A DNA stretch of 61,215 nt from NCBI GenBank assembly GCA_910588625.1, contig CAJUQN010000008.1:1-61215 (forward strand), written 5' to 3'. The position numbers and the translations under genes are program-made. Source of the stretch: an uncultured Oscillospiraceae bacterium (GTDB taxonomy: Bacteria > Bacillota > Clostridia > Oscillospirales > Oscillospiraceae). The notes below the pieces were generated by a model. It ran no database searches. It had not been told where the DNA came from and saw only the letters and a program-made list of their open reading frames with translations. Numbering within the stretch: the first letter of the stretch is position 1; every line of letters starts with the position of its first letter. Shown piece after piece: positions 15,704 to 24,253 of the stretch.

Positions 15704-16306
15704 CTATATTTCTCTGCGCCCTTCCAGGGCGCGCATCAAAGTGGCGTCGTCAGCAAATTCCAGATGACTCCCCACCGGGATACCGTAGGCCAACCGGGTA
15801 GTGCGCACCCCGAAGGGCTTGAGCAGGCGGGAGAGATACATAGCGGTGGTTTCGCCCTCAGTATCCGGGTTGGTGGCCATGATGACCTCCCCGATGCCGC
15901 CCGCCGCCACCCGCTCGACGAGCTGGGCGATGCGCAGGTCGTCCGGACCCACATGGTTCATGGGGGAGATGACCCCGTGGAGCACGTGGTACAACCCGTT
16001 ATACTCCCGGGAGCGCTCCATGGCCATCACGTCCTTGGGGTCGGCCACCACACAGACGGTGGCGTGGTCACGCCTAGAGGAGGCGCACAGGGCGCACTTA
16101 CCCTCCCCGTCGGTAAGGTTCTGGCACACCGGGCAGCAGCCGATGCTTTTTTTCGCGTCCAGCAGGGCGGCGGCGAAGTCCTGGGCGGCCTGCTCCGGCT
16201 GGTCTAGGATGTGGAAAGCCAGCCGCTGGGCGCTCTTGCGGCCCACTCCGGGCAGCTTGGCAAACTGCTCCACTAAGTTTTCCAGGGCGGCGGGGAAATA
16301 GTCCAT
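15704..16306 (-). CDS. recR: Recombination mediator RecR
   Basis: 200 residues, full length. With RecF/RecO it loads RecA at gaps. The N-terminal helix-hairpin-helix (LPGVGRKSAQRLAFHIL), the Cys4 zinc finger (CCPVCQNLTDGEGKCALC) and the Toprim domain (VCVVADPKDVMAMERS onward) are all visible. It lies 20 bases after rpe on the same strand. No dnaX or ybaB gene precedes it, unlike the common recR neighbourhood. Confidence 0.95.
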   Translation of the reverse strand: MDYFPAALENLVEQFAKLPGVGRKSAQRLAFHILDQPEQAAQDFAAALLDAKKSIGCCPVCQNLTDGEGKCALCASSRRDHATVCVVADPKDVMAMERSREYNGLYHVLHGVISPMNHVGPDDLRIAQLVERVAAGGIGEVIMATNPDTEGETTAMYLSRLLKPFGVRTTRLAYGIPVGSHLEFADDATLMRALEGRREI

Positions 16307-16326
16307 GTCGTTACGCTCCTAAAAAT

Positions 16327-16977
16327 TCAATTTGCCCGGCGCAGGGAGTCAATGGCCGATGCCGGGTCCTGGGTGCCGTACACCGCCGACCCCGCCACCA
16401 GCACTGTAGCGCCGGCCTCAATGACCCGCTCCGCCGTGCCGGGACCCACGCCGCCGTCCACCTCCAGCTCGCAGCTGGGGTTGTACTTGTCGATGAGGGC
16501 CCGCACTTCCCGGATGGTTTCCAGCTGGCCCTCCATAAACTTCTGCCCGCCGAAGCCCGGTTCCACCGTCATGACCAACACCATGTCCAGCTGCTCGATA
16601 TAGGGCAGGATGGCCCTGGCCGACGTGATGGGCCGCAGGGCCACCGCCTTTTTCACCCCGTTGGCTTCCATGGCCCGGAGGGCGTCGGTGATGCGGGTGG
16701 GGTGGTCCGCCTCCAAGTGGACGGACAGCAGGTCCGCTCCCGCCTTGCAGAAGCTGTCGATGTAGCGCACTGGTTTGTCCACCATCAGATGGACGTCTAA
16801 AAACAGGTCGGTACACTTTCGGATGGACTGCACCACCGGCACGCCGATGGTGATATTCGGGACAAACGCCCCGTCCATCACGTCCACATGGAGCCAGTCC
16901 GCACAGGACACCCGGCGGATATCCCGCTCCAAATTGCAAAAATCCGCCGAAAGGATGGAGGGCGACACTTTGACCAT
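16327..16977 (-). CDS. rpe: Ribulose-phosphate 3-epimerase
   Basis: 216 residues. It interconverts ribulose 5-phosphate and xylulose 5-phosphate in the pentose phosphate pathway. The TIM-barrel motifs SPSILSADFCNLERDIR, LHVDVMDGAFVPNITIG, LDVHLMVDKP, VMTVEPGFGGQKFM and LEVDGGVGPGTAERV carry the metal-binding His/Asp residues. The start is at MVKVSPSIL (16977), preceded by AGAAGGGG; the longer open frame runs into GC-rich intergenic sequence. It is probably co-transcribed with recR. Confidence 0.95.
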   Translation of the reverse strand: MVKVSPSILSADFCNLERDIRRVSCADWLHVDVMDGAFVPNITIGVPVVQSIRKCTDLFLDVHLMVDKPVRYIDSFCKAGADLLSVHLEADHPTRITDALRAMEANGVKKAVALRPITSARAILPYIEQLDMVLVMTVEPGFGGQKFMEGQLETIREVRALIDKYNPSCELEVDGGVGPGTAERVIEAGATVLVAGSAVYGTQDPASAIDSLRRAN

Positions 16978-17206
16978 GGTTTTTACCCCTTCTTTTGTGG
17001 ATTTGTTGGTGAGGCAAGCCCCCGCTTTGCCGAAAGGGCGGCACACCAGCGGCCCCCGGCCACATAAGATAGAACACGCGGAGGTCGCCGCCAGTAGCGG
17101 CCGGGTGGTCCCCCCATGCCCCCGCTCGCGCCCGACCGGAGGGCTGGAGGCGCGCCGCACCTGTATACCCCCCATCGCCCCTTGCGGCGGTGGGGGGAGT
17201 GTGATT
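16978..17206. other. GC-rich structured intergenic stretch between ilvA and rpe
   Basis: 229 bases with no credible gene. It is very G/C-rich, with many short inverted segments (for example CCGGCCGCTACTGGCGGC, and CCCCCCACCGCC facing GGGCGATGGGGGG on the minus strand). The first stem could be an ilvA terminator without a T-run. No promoter is obvious inside. It may be an intergenic repeat element or a structured leader of rpe. Confidence 0.35.
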
Positions 17207-18430
17207 TTACCCCGTAATGGTGCCGCTGAGGGGGACCTCCTTGACTTGATAGCCCGCCTCCCGCAGGGCGTCCATAATTTCCGCCTTGTGGCTGAGGCCG
17301 AAAGCCTCCAGCGTGACTTTCAGCTCCACCCCCGCCTGACGGTTGATGTTGACGAACTGATTGTGGTCCAGCTTGATGATGTTGCCGCTGCACTTGGCCA
17401 CCAGGCCGGCCACCCGCAGCAGTTCGCCGGGCCGGTCGGGAAGCTGGACAGAGAAGGTGAAAATACGCCCACGGTTGATCAGCCCGTGCTGGACCAGCGA
17501 GGAGATGGTAATCACGTCCATATTGCCGCCGGACAGCACCGGCACCACGTTCTGCCCCTGGCAGCCCAGGTGCTTCAGCGCCGCAATGGTGAGCAGTCCG
17601 GCGTTCTCCACGATCATCTTGTGCTTTTCCATCACGTCCAGGAAGGCGTCCACCAGCTCGCCGTCGTCGATGGTGATGACGCCGTCCAGGTTCTTCTGGA
17701 TATAGGGGAACACCTGGTCGCCGGGGGTTTTGACCGCCACGCCGTCGGCGATGGTGGAGATGGGGTCCACCGTGACCACATGGCCCGCATCCAGACTGGC
17801 CTTCATGGAGGCCGCCCCGGAGGGCTCCACGCCGAATACCCGCACGGAGGGGTTGAGGAGCTTTGCCAAGGTGGACACGCCCGCCGCCAGCCCGCCGCCG
17901 CCGATGGGCGCCAAAATCACGTCCACGTCGGGCAGGTCCTTAAAGATTTCGTATGCAATGGTGCCCTGGCCGGTGGAGACGGTCAGGTCGTTGAAAGGGT
18001 GGACGTAGGTCAGCCCCTGCTCCTGGCTGAGCTGGGCGGCCAAAGCCGCCGCGTCGTCGAAGGTCTCGCCGTGGAGAACCACCTTAGCGCCGTAGTCCTT
18101 GGTGTTGTTCACTTTTACCAGCGGGGTGGTGGTGGGCATGACGATGGTGGCCTGGATCCCCGCCGTCTGGGCGGCGTAGGCCACGCCCTGGGCGTGGTTG
18201 CCTGCGGAAGCGGTGACCAGGCCCCGGGCCTTCTCTTCCTCGGTGAGGGTAGAGCATTTGAAATAAGCGCCCCGAATTTTGTACGCCCCGGTGACCTGCA
18301 TATTCTCCGGCTTGATGTACACCTGATTGCCGGTGGTTTTGGTGAAGAAGGGGCTGTACATCAGATCGGTGCGGTGGAGCACGCCGTCCAGAACCTTACG
18401 GGCGGCGCGGAAATCGTCTAACGTCATCAT
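17207..18430 (-). CDS. ilvA: Threonine ammonia-lyase (threonine dehydratase)
   Basis: 407 residues. A PLP enzyme converting threonine to 2-oxobutanoate and ammonia. The PLP lysine is in TGAYKIRGAYFK (near residue 51) and the glycine-rich phosphate cup is APIGGGGLAAGVST. The C-terminal ACT domain (about 330-407, starting FTFSVQLPDRPGELLRVAGL) is single, as in the catabolic/short TdcB-IlvA type, so allosteric control is likely. Start 18430 is chosen because AGGGAGT lies nine bases upstream. The gene stands alone with its own promoter, away from other branched-chain genes. Confidence 0.92.
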   Translation of the reverse strand: MMTLDDFRAARKVLDGVLHRTDLMYSPFFTKTTGNQVYIKPENMQVTGAYKIRGAYFKCSTLTEEEKARGLVTASAGNHAQGVAYAAQTAGIQATIVMPTTTPLVKVNNTKDYGAKVVLHGETFDDAAALAAQLSQEQGLTYVHPFNDLTVSTGQGTIAYEIFKDLPDVDVILAPIGGGGLAAGVSTLAKLLNPSVRVFGVEPSGAASMKASLDAGHVVTVDPISTIADGVAVKTPGDQVFPYIQKNLDGVITIDDGELVDAFLDVMEKHKMIVENAGLLTIAALKHLGCQGQNVVPVLSGGNMDVITISSLVQHGLINRGRIFTFSVQLPDRPGELLRVAGLVAKCSGNIIKLDHNQFVNINRQAGVELKVTLEAFGLSHKAEIMDALREAGYQVKEVPLSGTITG

Positions 18431-18484
18431 TTGAAAGGACTCCCTCATAAAACTTTGGAATAGCTTTTTTAGAAATAGCAATCT

Positions 18485-18513
18485 ATTTTACATGAAGAAT
18501 TTGTTAAAGTCAA
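18485..18513 (-). promoter_or_regulatory. Promoter of ilvA
   Basis: On the minus strand TTGACT (18508-18513), a 17-base spacer and TAAAAT (18485-18490), 54 bases before the start. Confidence 0.75.
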
Positions 18514-18533
18514 CCGTTCACCACCCCTTCTTC

Positions 18534-18563
18534 TTGACAGAGGGCGCTTTGGTGGAGTAAAAT
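18534..18563 (+). promoter_or_regulatory. Promoter of the xpaC-telA operon
   Basis: A perfect TTGACA (18534-18539), an 18-base spacer and TAAAAT (18558-18563), 33 bases before the GTG start at 18596. Divergent from ilvA. Confidence 0.75.
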
Positions 18564-18595
18564 GAGAACCAGATTTCGGAAAGGGGGCAATAGCC

Positions 18596-19294
18596 GTGGC
18601 TTATGTGAAAAAGCGCAGCGTGCTGCCCGTCTACTTCATCGGGGGGACCTGGCTGCTATGGTCGCTGTTCGCTCCCCTTTACCGCCCCGCCCACTATATC
18701 ATGGCGGCGCTGGTGTCCTTCATCGCCTACAACCTGGGCAAGATGCTCTTCCCCGACAAGGGGTACGAAATGCAGGACACGGCCCAGGCCGCGCCGGAGC
18801 CTCAGCCCCGGCCCCAGGCCGCCCCGAAGCAGGAGGCGAAGCCAAAATCCACCGGCAACCCGGAAATCGACGCCCTGCTGGTGGAGCGGGACCGGGCCGT
18901 CTCCGAGATGCGGCGGCTGAACGACTCCATCGAGGACCCTCAGATCTCCGCCCAGATCACCCACCTGGAGACCACCACCGGAAAGATCATCGACGCCGTG
19001 GCGGCAAGCCCCTCCAAGCTGCCCAAAATCCGCAAGTTCATGAACTACTATCTGCCCACTACCCTGAAACTGCTCAACGCGTACGACCGCATGGACTCCA
19101 CCGGCGTGTCCGGCGCCAATATCGACGGCGCCAAGGGCAAAATCGAGGATATGCTGGACACCATCTGCGCCGCTTTCACCCGCCTGCTGGACGACCTCTA
19201 TGGAGAGGAGGCCATGGACATCTCCGCCGACATCAAGGTGATGGAGCAGATGCTGGCCCAGGAGGGATTGGGCGGCATGACTCTGGGCGGTTGA
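18596..19294 (+). CDS. XpaC-like (5-bromo-4-chloroindolyl phosphate hydrolysis) family protein
   Basis: 232 residues with a GTG start after AAAGGGGG. Two N-terminal hydrophobic segments (about 9-27 and 33-50) form a hairpin anchor. A Pro/Ala/Gln linker follows (about 62-90), then a helical domain with a DxLLxERD region (about 95-232). XpaC-family proteins are routinely encoded beside TelA-like proteins, and their historical name comes from an indirect phenotype; actual enzymatic activity is not established. It heads a three-gene operon ending in telA. Confidence 0.75.
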   Translation: MAYVKKRSVLPVYFIGGTWLLWSLFAPLYRPAHYIMAALVSFIAYNLGKMLFPDKGYEMQDTAQAAPEPQPRPQAAPKQEAKPKSTGNPEIDALLVERDRAVSEMRRLNDSIEDPQISAQITHLETTTGKIIDAVAASPSKLPKIRKFMNYYLPTTLKLLNAYDRMDSTGVSGANIDGAKGKIEDMLDTICAAFTRLLDDLYGEEAMDISADIKVMEQMLAQEGLGGMTLGG

Positions 19295-19306
19295 TGGGGA
19301 GCCGCC

Positions 19307-19627
19307 ATGAGAAAGAGAATACCGAAAAGCGGTTACCGGGTGCTGGCCGTCATCTGGACCCTGGCGGCGGCTTCCATAGCGGTGGCCTTTGTGCGCTGTC
19401 TGCCTGTGGAGTTCAACCTGTTCTTGCTGCTTCTGCTGGCGCTGAGTATCCTGACCGCCTCCAACTTCTGGAGGACCTATCACAATACCCCGGGGGAGGA
19501 GCTGCAAACTCCGGAGGACCCCTTTGCAGCCCCGCCCAAATTCTCGGGCGACCCGGTACTGTTTGACGACGACCCGCCGTCCGCCGCCCAGCCAAATAAA
19601 GATTCGGAGGAGAACGACAATGAGTGA
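19307..19627 (+). CDS. Small membrane protein of the xpaC-telA operon
   Basis: 106 residues: two hydrophobic segments (about 12-29 and 37-50) and an acidic, Pro-rich C-terminal tail of about 50 residues ending NKDSEENDNE. It sits 12 bases after the XpaC-like gene, and its stop overlaps the telA start by eight bases, so its translation is probably coupled to telA. No family recognised. Position suggests a membrane partner in the XpaC/TelA assembly. Confidence 0.75.
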   Translation: MRKRIPKSGYRVLAVIWTLAAASIAVAFVRCLPVEFNLFLLLLLALSILTASNFWRTYHNTPGEELQTPEDPFAAPPKFSGDPVLFDDDPPSAAQPNKDSEENDNE

Positions 19628-20843
19628 TGAACTGAACATGATGCCCGAGCTGACCCTTGACCCCACCGGCGCCGCTGCCGCGGCCCAGGCCGCCCAGGCG
19701 GCGGAGGCCGCGGTCCCCAAGGCCCCGGAAGCTCCCTCCTTGACCTTGGAGAACACCATTTCTCCCGATGACGCCGCCGCCGTCCAGGCGGCGCGGGACG
19801 CCCAGGCCATCCAGCTGGACGAGAGCCAGCTCACCGAGGCGGAGCGGAAGGTGGTCAATGACTTCGCCCAGAAGATCGACATCACCGACTCCACCCAGGT
19901 GCTGCAATACGGCGCCGCCGCCCAGAAGAACATCGCTGGGTTCTCCGAGAACGCCTTGAACAACGTCCGCACCAAGGACCTGGGCGAGGTGGGCGAGGCC
20001 CTGTCCTCCCTGGTGGTGGAGCTGAAAACCTTCGGCCAGCCGGAGAAAAAGGGCATCGCCGGGTTTTTCCAGAAGAAAAAGAACGAGTTGACCGCCATGA
20101 AGGCAAGCTATGATAAAGCGGAGGTCAACGTGGACAAGATTGCCTCCATTCTGGAGGGCCATCAGGTCACGCTGATGAAGGACATCGCCATGCTGGACCA
20201 GATGTATGAGCTGAACACCAAGTATTACAAGGAACTGACCATGTATATCCTGGCGGGCAAGAAGGCGCTGTTGAAGGCCCGGAACGAGACCTTGGAGGAG
20301 ATGCGCAAAAAGGCGGCGGAGACCGGTTCCCAGGAGGACGCCCAGAAATACAACGACTACGCCAACCTGTGCAACCGGTTTGAGAAAAAGCTCCACGATT
20401 TGGAGCTGACCCGGATGATCTCCATCCAGATGGGCCCTCAGACCCGAATGATCCAGAACAACGACACTTTGATGCTGGAGAAAATCCAGTCCTCCCTGGT
20501 GAACACCATCCCGCTGTGGAAGAGCCAGATGGTGCTGGCCCTGGGGCTGGAGCACTCCCGTCAGGCCACCGCCGCCCAGGCCGCCGTCACCAACATGACC
20601 AACGATCTGCTGAAAAAGAACGCGGAGATGCTCAAGATGGGCACCATCGAGACCGCCAAGGAGGCGGAGCGGTCCATCGTGGACATCGAGACCCTCCAGC
20701 ACACCAACCAGCAGCTCATCACCACCCTGGACGAGGTGATGCAGATTCAGAAGGACGGCGCCCAGAAGCGCAAGGAGGCCGAGCTGGAGCTGGGCCGCAT
20801 CGAGGGCGAGCTGAAGCAGAAGCTGCTGGAGCTGCGAGGATAG
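19620..20843 (+). CDS. TelA-like toxic anion resistance protein
   Basis: 407 residues, typical for the TelA/KlaA (PF05816) family. After a low-complexity Ala/Pro N-terminus (about 15-65) the protein is almost all helical with a KIDITDSTQVLQYGAAAQKN region, an IAGFFQKKKNELTAMKASYD stretch and a coiled-coil end (ETLQHTNQQLITTLDEVMQI). The family was named for tellurite resistance and now is linked more to envelope stress; which applies here is unknown. The start overlaps the preceding gene, so coupling is likely. Confidence 0.9.
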   Translation: MSDELNMMPELTLDPTGAAAAAQAAQAAEAAVPKAPEAPSLTLENTISPDDAAAVQAARDAQAIQLDESQLTEAERKVVNDFAQKIDITDSTQVLQYGAAAQKNIAGFSENALNNVRTKDLGEVGEALSSLVVELKTFGQPEKKGIAGFFQKKKNELTAMKASYDKAEVNVDKIASILEGHQVTLMKDIAMLDQMYELNTKYYKELTMYILAGKKALLKARNETLEEMRKKAAETGSQEDAQKYNDYANLCNRFEKKLHDLELTRMISIQMGPQTRMIQNNDTLMLEKIQSSLVNTIPLWKSQMVLALGLEHSRQATAAQAAVTNMTNDLLKKNAEMLKMGTIETAKEAERSIVDIETLQHTNQQLITTLDEVMQIQKDGAQKRKEAELELGRIEGELKQKLLELRG

Positions 20844-20981
20844 GCTAAGACCGGAGCGGAGGGAAAAGCCCAAGGAGGGGCCTGAGGCCCCGGATGGGTT
20901 TACCCGCAGTCGGAGGGCTTATTTCCCCGGTCATGCGCCCAATCCAGACTCAATCACATTGCGGTTAAGAAAGGATTTTCT

Positions 20982-21599
20982 ATGAACATTTTTTTACTGG
21001 TCTTTCCCTGGGCGGCTCTCGGGATCGCGCTGGCCGTTGCCGCCGCCGGCGCGGCAACGGGAAAGAATGTGTTCAAAAAACAGGGGGTGGCGTGGGTCCT
21101 CACCATCGTCATGGTCTGTGTCTCCATCGGCGTCGGCTACGCCAAGGCGCCGGTCAACAACCCCGCTCCTGTTCCCGACGCGCCCCAGCCACCCCCCTCC
21201 GGCAGCTCCACGTCCTATGTGTGGGACAACGCCCGGGTGCTGTCCGACCAGGAGGTGCGGGTTCTGGACCAGCGCAACGACCGGCTGTGGGACCGCTACA
21301 GCGCCTCCATCGGCGTGGTCACCTGCAATTACGGCGGGGACGACCTGTATGATTACGCCCTCCAGTGTGCGGAGGACATGGGCCTGGGCGGATATGACTT
21401 CACCGTGGTGCTGGACATTCAGGGGGACAACTACTATCTGCTTCAGGGCAATGACATCCGCCGGGATTTTACGGACAATGACTGCTCAAACTATGCCTAT
21501 GAGTATATGGAATATGAGTTTGCCCACGGCTTCTACGGGGAGGCGCTGTTGAACCTCACGGAGGCCCTGGAGGTCTGGTATGGGAACTATTACGGTTGA
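20982..21599 (+). CDS. TPM-domain (TPM_phosphatase/YgcG-like) membrane protein
   Basis: 205 residues. Two N-terminal hydrophobic segments (about 3-27, 36-54) lead to a Pro-rich linker and an extracytoplasmic TPM domain (about 77-205) beginning YVWDNARVLSDQEVRVLDQR, with the usual SIGVVTCNYGGDDLYDYALQ core. TPM domains occur in thylakoid photosystem-repair proteins and in many bacterial membrane proteins of unknown role. The next gene, a Gly/Pro-rich small membrane protein 21 bases on, matches the split form of YgcG-like proteins in which a TPM domain is followed by a Gly-rich tail. Confidence 0.82.
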   Translation: MNIFLLVFPWAALGIALAVAAAGAATGKNVFKKQGVAWVLTIVMVCVSIGVGYAKAPVNNPAPVPDAPQPPPSGSSTSYVWDNARVLSDQEVRVLDQRNDRLWDRYSASIGVVTCNYGGDDLYDYALQCAEDMGLGGYDFTVVLDIQGDNYYLLQGNDIRRDFTDNDCSNYAYEYMEYEFAHGFYGEALLNLTEALEVWYGNYYG

Positions 21600-21620
21600 C
21601 CTGGGAAAGGAGGCGGCTTT

Positions 21621-22166
21621 ATGGACGGATTTTCTGATTTGATTGTCATCATCGTGCTGGCGGTGGTTCTCCTGCTGGTGATGGAGGGCTCCCACCGGCG
21701 GCGCTACCGCAACGGCTGGTACGGACCCACCTACGTTTACCGGCCCTTCTATATCTTCCGGCCCCGGCCGCCCAGGCCCCCGAGAGGACCCGGTTTTGGC
21801 CCTGGCCCTGGCGGTCCTGGCTTTGGACCCGGACCCGGCATGGGCTTTGGCGTTGGACCCGGCCCACGTCCCGGCCCTGGTCCCCGGCCCAACCCCGGAC
21901 CCCGCCCCGGCGGTCCCTTTGGCGGGAGCCGTCCCGCCGGACCCAGGCCCGGCGGGACCTTCGGGGGCTCCCGTCCAGGCGGCTCCTTCGGAGGGGGCAG
22001 ACCTTCTGCGGGTTCCAGGCCCGGCGGTTCCTTCGGCGGAGGGCGCTCCTTTGGGGGCGGTGGACGTCCGGGTGGTTCCTTTGGCGGCGGTCGTCCCGGT
22101 GGCTCTTTTGGCGGCGGACGCTCCGGTGGGGGCGGTGGGCGACCCAGCGGCGGTGGCCGGCGATAG
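21621..22166 (+). CDS. Gly/Pro/Arg-rich low-complexity membrane protein
   Basis: 181 residues. One N-terminal helix (about 5-22), a basic/aromatic patch (RRRYRNGWYGPTYVYRPFYI) and then about 130 residues of Gly, Pro, Arg, Ser and Phe. These are arranged first as GPGPGFGPGP units and then as GGSFGGGRP units (at least five copies). No catalytic residues. It follows the TPM gene by 21 bases with a GGAGG site and is followed by a terminator, so the two form one unit. Confidence 0.75.
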   Translation: MDGFSDLIVIIVLAVVLLLVMEGSHRRRYRNGWYGPTYVYRPFYIFRPRPPRPPRGPGFGPGPGGPGFGPGPGMGFGVGPGPRPGPGPRPNPGPRPGGPFGGSRPAGPRPGGTFGGSRPGGSFGGGRPSAGSRPGGSFGGGRSFGGGGRPGGSFGGGRPGGSFGGGRSGGGGGRPSGGGRR

Positions 22167-22181
22167 AACAGCAATCTGCAC

Positions 22182-22215
22182 AAAGGGGAGCGGGTATATG
22201 CCCGCTCCCCTTTTG
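22182..22215 (+). terminator. Terminator of the TPM pair
   Basis: AAAGGGGAGCGGG pairs with CCCGCTCCCCTTTT around a six-base loop, followed by GCTTTTTTC. Confidence 0.8.
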
Positions 22216-22291
22216 CTTTTTTCTGTTTTGTCCAAAATTCGACCCTGGATGGAAAAAATTTCGACAAGTTTGGAGAAAATGAAAAAAAGGC

Positions 22292-22320
22292 GAGAAATCC
22301 GCATAAGGGTATGATACAAT
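22292..22320 (+). promoter_or_regulatory. Probable promoter of the Na/Pi cotransporter gene
   Basis: TACAAT at 22315-22320 preceded by TATG. The -35 region around 22292-22297 is weak (GAGAAA). The leader is about 60 bases to the start at 22387. Confidence 0.4.
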
Positions 22321-22386
22321 AAACGCGTTCATGTGTGTTAAAGTCTGCCGAAAAGCGGGCCGGGCCCGCGGGAAGGAATCAAACGC

Positions 22387-24147
22387 ATGGGTATTGCGGA
22401 CATCATCTCATTGTTGGGCGGCCTTGCCTTTTTCCTCTTTGGCATGACGCTCCTGGGGGACGGCTTAAAAAAGGTTGCGGGCAGCAAGCTGGAGACCATC
22501 CTGGGCAAGCTGACCTCTAACCCCATCAAGGGTGTACTGCTGGGGGCCCTGGTGACGGCGGTCATCCAGTCCTCCTCCGCCACTACGGTTATGGTGGTGG
22601 GCTTTGTCAACTCGGGCATCATGCAGCTGTCCAACGCCGTGGGCATCATTATGGGCGCCAACATCGGTACCACCGCCACAGGCTGGGTGCTGACATTGGC
22701 TGGCGTCGAGGGAGAGGGCGGCTTTTCCTCCGCCACGGTGTTTGCCTTTATCGCCTTTATCGGTATCGTGCTGTACTTTTTCTGCCGGAAGCAGATTCAA
22801 AAGAACGTGGGCTTGATCCTGCTTGCCTTCTCTGTCCTCATGAGCGGAATGCAGACTATGAGCTCAGCCATGGACCCGCTGAAAGAGAACGAGGCGTTTT
22901 TGAACTTCATTTCGGCGGCCTCCAACCCGGCGGTGTCCCTGGTCATCGGCCTGCTGGTAACGGCGGTCATCCAGTCTTCCTCCGCGTCGATCGGTATTTT
23001 GCAGGCGCTGTCCATCACCGGAGCCATCAGCTATGAGGTGGCCATCCCCATGGTACTGGGTATGTGTATCGGCGCCTGCGTGCCGGTGCTGCTGTCCGCC
23101 ATCGGGGCCAACCCCAACGGTAAGCGGACTGCCGTCATCTACCTGTATTTCAACATCGTGGGTTCCGTACTGTTCATGGTGCCCTTCTACCTGCTCCATA
23201 TCTTCATACCCATGGAGTTCATGGCTGGGCCCGCCGACGCCTTCGGTATCGCCGTGTTCAACACGGTGTTCAAGGTGGGGGCCACCCTGGTGCAGCTGCC
23301 CTTTACCGCGCTGCTGGTGAAGCTGGCCTGTGCTACCATCAAGGAGGAGCGCTCCGAGGACGAGGAGGAGTTTGAGGAGAGCTTGTTGGACGAGCGCTTC
23401 TTACGCTATCCGCCCTTGGCCCTGGAGCAGAGCGGCTGCACGGTGAATCGTATGGCCGCCGCTGCGGTGAAAAATCTGAACCGCTCGGTGGAGCTGTTTA
23501 CCACTTTCAGTGGGGAAAAGTATGAGAAGATTTTGGGCCGGGAGAACGTGGTGGACCGGTATGAGGACAAGCTGGGCAGCTACCTGTTCCATCTGAACAG
23601 CCAAGGCCTCAACGAGCGGGAGACGTTGGTCAGTTCCCATTATCTCCACTGCCTTACCGATTTGGAGCGTATCTCCGACCACGCGGTGAACCTGGCCGAT
23701 CTGGCCAAGGAGATGGACAGCAAGGGGGTATCCTTTTCTCCCGATGGTTTGGAGGACATGAACCGGTCCGCGGGCGCGGTGCTGGAGATCGTCTCCCTGG
23801 CCCAGCAGGCGCTGGAGGAGGAGGATATTGACGTGGCCCTCCAGGTGGAGCCGCTGGAGGAGGTCATCAGCACCTTGCTGGAGGGCATGAAGCTGCGGCA
23901 CATCCGGCGGCTGCAAAGCGGCGTGTGTACGCTGGAGATGGGCTTCATCATCAACGACCTTATCAACAACTTCGAGCGTGTGGCGGCCCACTGCTCCAAC
24001 GTGGCGCTAGCGGTGCTGGAGCTGCGGTATGCAGACCTCCAGTTCCACAACTACGCCCGTGGCGTGCGCCAGGGTGATCAACCGGAGTTCCGGAAGTGGC
24101 TGGCGTTCTATCAGGGAAAATACCTTAAATCCGTACCTACGGCCTGA
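22387..24147 (+). CDS. Na+/phosphate cotransporter family protein with PhoU-like domain
   Basis: 586 residues. The N-terminal half carries two inverted Na_Pi_cotrans repeats, each with the QSSSA-type signature (TAVIQSSSATTVMVVGFVNS near 58-77 and TAVIQSSSASIGILQALSIT near 196-215) within about eight to nine helices. The C-terminal ~240 residues form a PhoU-like helical domain. It probably imports phosphate with sodium, and the PhoU domain may gate it. It is single-gene, with its own terminator, and not near a pst or pho cluster. Confidence 0.9.
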   Translation: MGIADIISLLGGLAFFLFGMTLLGDGLKKVAGSKLETILGKLTSNPIKGVLLGALVTAVIQSSSATTVMVVGFVNSGIMQLSNAVGIIMGANIGTTATGWVLTLAGVEGEGGFSSATVFAFIAFIGIVLYFFCRKQIQKNVGLILLAFSVLMSGMQTMSSAMDPLKENEAFLNFISAASNPAVSLVIGLLVTAVIQSSSASIGILQALSITGAISYEVAIPMVLGMCIGACVPVLLSAIGANPNGKRTAVIYLYFNIVGSVLFMVPFYLLHIFIPMEFMAGPADAFGIAVFNTVFKVGATLVQLPFTALLVKLACATIKEERSEDEEEFEESLLDERFLRYPPLALEQSGCTVNRMAAAAVKNLNRSVELFTTFSGEKYEKILGRENVVDRYEDKLGSYLFHLNSQGLNERETLVSSHYLHCLTDLERISDHAVNLADLAKEMDSKGVSFSPDGLEDMNRSAGAVLEIVSLAQQALEEEDIDVALQVEPLEEVISTLLEGMKLRHIRRLQSGVCTLEMGFIINDLINNFERVAAHCSNVALAVLELRYADLQFHNYARGVRQGDQPEFRKWLAFYQGKYLKSVPTA

Positions 24148-24160
24148 CGAAATATGGAAA

Positions 24161-24195
24161 CCGTCCGTCCCAATGCGGGGCGGACGGCTTTTTTA
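24161..24195 (+). terminator. Terminator of the Na/Pi cotransporter gene
   Basis: CCGTCCGTCC pairs with GGGCGGACGG, followed by CTTTTTTA. Convergent with recQ. Confidence 0.75.
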
Positions 24196-24253
24196 TTTGT
24201 CAGCGCTGGCCTATGAAGTCTGACGTAAGGCCGCATAGGTTGAAAAGAAGTAT

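Noticed and set aside
20844..20981. Terminator after telA
   Set aside because: A GGGGCC/GGCCCC hairpin exists near 20878-20892, but no T-run follows; read-through into the TPM genes is possible.
21621..22166. Several long open frames overlapping the Gly/Pro-rich gene on both strands
   Set aside because: These are expected in repetitive GC-rich sequence; only the frame with a ribosome binding site, N-terminal helix and operon position was kept.
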